Source: Flavobacteriaceae bacterium (GTDB lineage: Bacteria > Bacteroidota > Bacteroidia > Flavobacteriales > Flavobacteriaceae). Taken from it: 7,438 nt of DNA. The stretch lies in contig JALRKI010000051.1 of the NCBI GenBank assembly GCA_023254815.1, positions 1-7,438 on the forward strand. Reading direction: 5' to 3'. This document shows positions 6,518 through 7,438 of this stretch, in pieces; position 1 is the first letter of the stretch, and every line of letters starts with the position of its first letter. The position numbers and the translations under genes were made by a program. The notes beneath the pieces are model-generated. The model worked only from the letters and a program-made list of their open reading frames with translations. It made no database searches and was not told the DNA's origin.

Positions 6518-6578
6518 TAACAACGCTGTTCACAAGCTTATTCACTCAAAAGGACAAGAAATTATACAAAAAAACAAT
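6518..6578 (+). other. Spacer between the DUF3347 lipoprotein and adaptor genes
   Basis: This 61-nt A-rich spacer holds no gene. AAAAGGA (about 6548-6554) is too far (about 25 nt) from the ATG at 6579 to act as its ribosome-binding site. AACA-ACGC-TGTT (about 6522-6533) is a 4-bp stem with no T-tract, so it is not a terminator. The adaptor is probably on the same transcript. Confidence 0.5.
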
Positions 6579-7438
6579 ATGAAGAAAAGTAATTTGACCG
6601 TTTTAATGGCAACTATAGTGGGGCTTGCGGGAGGTTATCTGCTATTTAGTCCTCAATCTACACAAGGTACTGCATCTCACGATCATGGGATTGAGAGCGA
6701 ACAAAACCAGAAGTGGACTTGTTCAATGCACCCTCAAATCGTGCAAGATAATCCTGGCCAATGTCCCTTGTGCGGTATGGACCTTACTCCTTTTGACGAA
6801 GAGGGAGGTGGACTGATGCCAAATCAGTTCAGAATGAGCGATAACGCAATGGCCCTTGCCAATGTTCAAACCACCGTTGTAGGAGGTCAAACGGTGGAAG
6901 AAAATGTGCTTCGGCTTTCTGGAAAAATTGCCGAAAATGAGTCATTGAATAGTATTCAGTCGAGTTATTTCAATGGCAGAATAGAGACTCTTTTTGTCAA
7001 TACTACTGGGGAAACCATCAGGCAAGGAGAAAAGTTGGCCACTATTTACTCTCCTGAATTGGTGGCCGCCCAGCAAGAATTACTCACCGCTGCTGGTTTG
7101 AAGTCAAGCCAGCCCGAAATGTATCAAGCCGTACGCAACAAATTGAAAATATGGAAACTCTCCGAATCTCAAATCCAAAACATGGAAAAGTCAGGTAAAG
7201 TTTCCAACTTTGTTACCATCTATGCCAATACGTCGGGGACAGTGATAGAAAAAATGGTTAATAGCGGAGACTACGTCGAGTCTGGGCAGCCGCTGTTCAA
7301 AATTGCCAATTTGACCTCGGTTTGGGCCAAGTTTGATGTATATGAAAGCCAAATTCCGAATTTGAAAGTTGGGCAAGCTATAAGCATATCATCGAATACC
7401 TATAAAAATGACTCTCGAGAAGCCGTAATAACTTTTAT
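6579..7438 (+). CDS. cusB: CusB-like efflux RND periplasmic adaptor with N-terminal heavy-metal-binding domain (partial, C-terminus off the right edge)
   Basis: From ATG 6579 the frame is open for 286 codons to the window end. This membrane-fusion protein links pump and outer-membrane channel. An N-terminal hydrophobic anchor (about 5-23) has no lipobox Cys. A short His-containing linker (SHDHG, 33-37) leads to a heavy-metal-binding domain at 46-72: WTCSMHP, then PGQCPLCGMDLTPF, giving Cys48, Met50, His51, Cys62, Cys65 and Met67 as ligands. The common family form is CPMHP; here Ser replaces Pro. The barrel-sandwich half-motifs follow (NGRIETLFVNTTGETIRQGE, then VTIYANTSGTVIEKMVNSG from 212), separated by a helical hairpin (about 155-205, SPELVAAQQELLTA). 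The next barrel begins SVWAKFDVYESQIPNLKVGQ (Trp249). Family members usually run past 400 aa, so a large C-terminal part is missing. The start is 61 nt after the DUF3347 stop, in A-rich DNA without a Shine-Dalgarno sequence. A 63-codon frame at 6625-6816 is an out-of-frame shadow. Confidence 0.93.
   Translation, partial: MKKSNLTVLMATIVGLAGGYLLFSPQSTQGTASHDHGIESEQNQKWTCSMHPQIVQDNPGQCPLCGMDLTPFDEEGGGLMPNQFRMSDNAMALANVQTTVVGGQTVEENVLRLSGKIAENESLNSIQSSYFNGRIETLFVNTTGETIRQGEKLATIYSPELVAAQQELLTAAGLKSSQPEMYQAVRNKLKIWKLSESQIQNMEKSGKVSNFVTIYANTSGTVIEKMVNSGDYVESGQPLFKIANLTSVWAKFDVYESQIPNLKVGQAISISSNTYKNDSREAVITF

Noticed and set aside
6519..6540. Possible terminator between the DUF3347 and adaptor genes
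   Set aside because: Only a 4-bp stem can be formed and no T-tract follows.
6625..6816. 63-codon + strand frame within the adaptor gene
   Set aside because: It is in a different frame from the adaptor, whose own frame from 6579 shows the metal-binding domain and adaptor motifs without a stop to the window end.
7191..7376. 61-codon - strand frame near the right edge
   Set aside because: Antisense to the adaptor's conserved barrel-sandwich region.
1..7438. tRNA, rRNA, CRISPR array, insertion sequence or attachment site
   Set aside because: No tRNA-like cloverleaf, rRNA sequence, regularly spaced repeats, transposase motifs or flanking repeats were seen on either strand.

Overview
This window looks like part of a Bacteroidota chromosome (Flavobacteriia or Cytophagia type). 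It carries most of a Cus-type copper/silver efflux operon on the + strand, with a divergent DoxX-like membrane-protein gene at the left edge. The phylum call rests on four things. A HYC_CC_PP-family small protein sits before the pump, the RND pump is unusually long with the insertions common in Bacteroidota homologues, a stand-alone DUF3347 lipoprotein is present, and most starts lack a clear Shine-Dalgarno sequence. The DNA is moderately AT-rich. Genus cannot be told from the sequence.

Layout, left to right. Positions 1-297 (- strand) hold the N-terminal 99 residues of a DoxX-like protein that runs off the window. Positions 298-490 are a divergent intergenic region with weak promoter-like and palindromic motifs. 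Positions 491-910 encode a 139-aa secreted or membrane-anchored cysteine-rich HYC_CC_PP protein. Positions 911-1008 are a 98-nt gap with two small potential hairpins. Positions 1009-4752 encode a 1247-aa CusA-like RND pump. Positions 4745-5965 encode a TolC/CusC-like outer-membrane factor whose start overlaps the pump's end by 8 nt. Positions 5975-6517 encode a DUF3347 lipoprotein with Cys/Met/His metal-ligand motifs. From 6579 to the right edge runs a CusB-like periplasmic adaptor that begins with a Cys/Met heavy-metal-binding domain and is cut off after 286 codons.

Together these encode a complete tripartite pump: inner-membrane RND, periplasmic adaptor and outer-membrane channel. Two accessory envelope proteins with cysteine and methionine ligands accompany it. 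The inferred role is export of Cu(I)/Ag(I) from the periplasm (and possibly cytoplasm) to the outside, with the DUF3347 lipoprotein as a plausible periplasmic metal carrier in place of CusF, which is not seen. The HYC_CC_PP protein's function is unknown.

Nothing in the window amounts to a clearly new system. The least-explained parts are the HYC_CC_PP protein, the stand-alone DUF3347 lipoprotein, and the two insertions in the pump. No metal-sensing regulator, tRNA, rRNA, mobile element or CRISPR array was seen.
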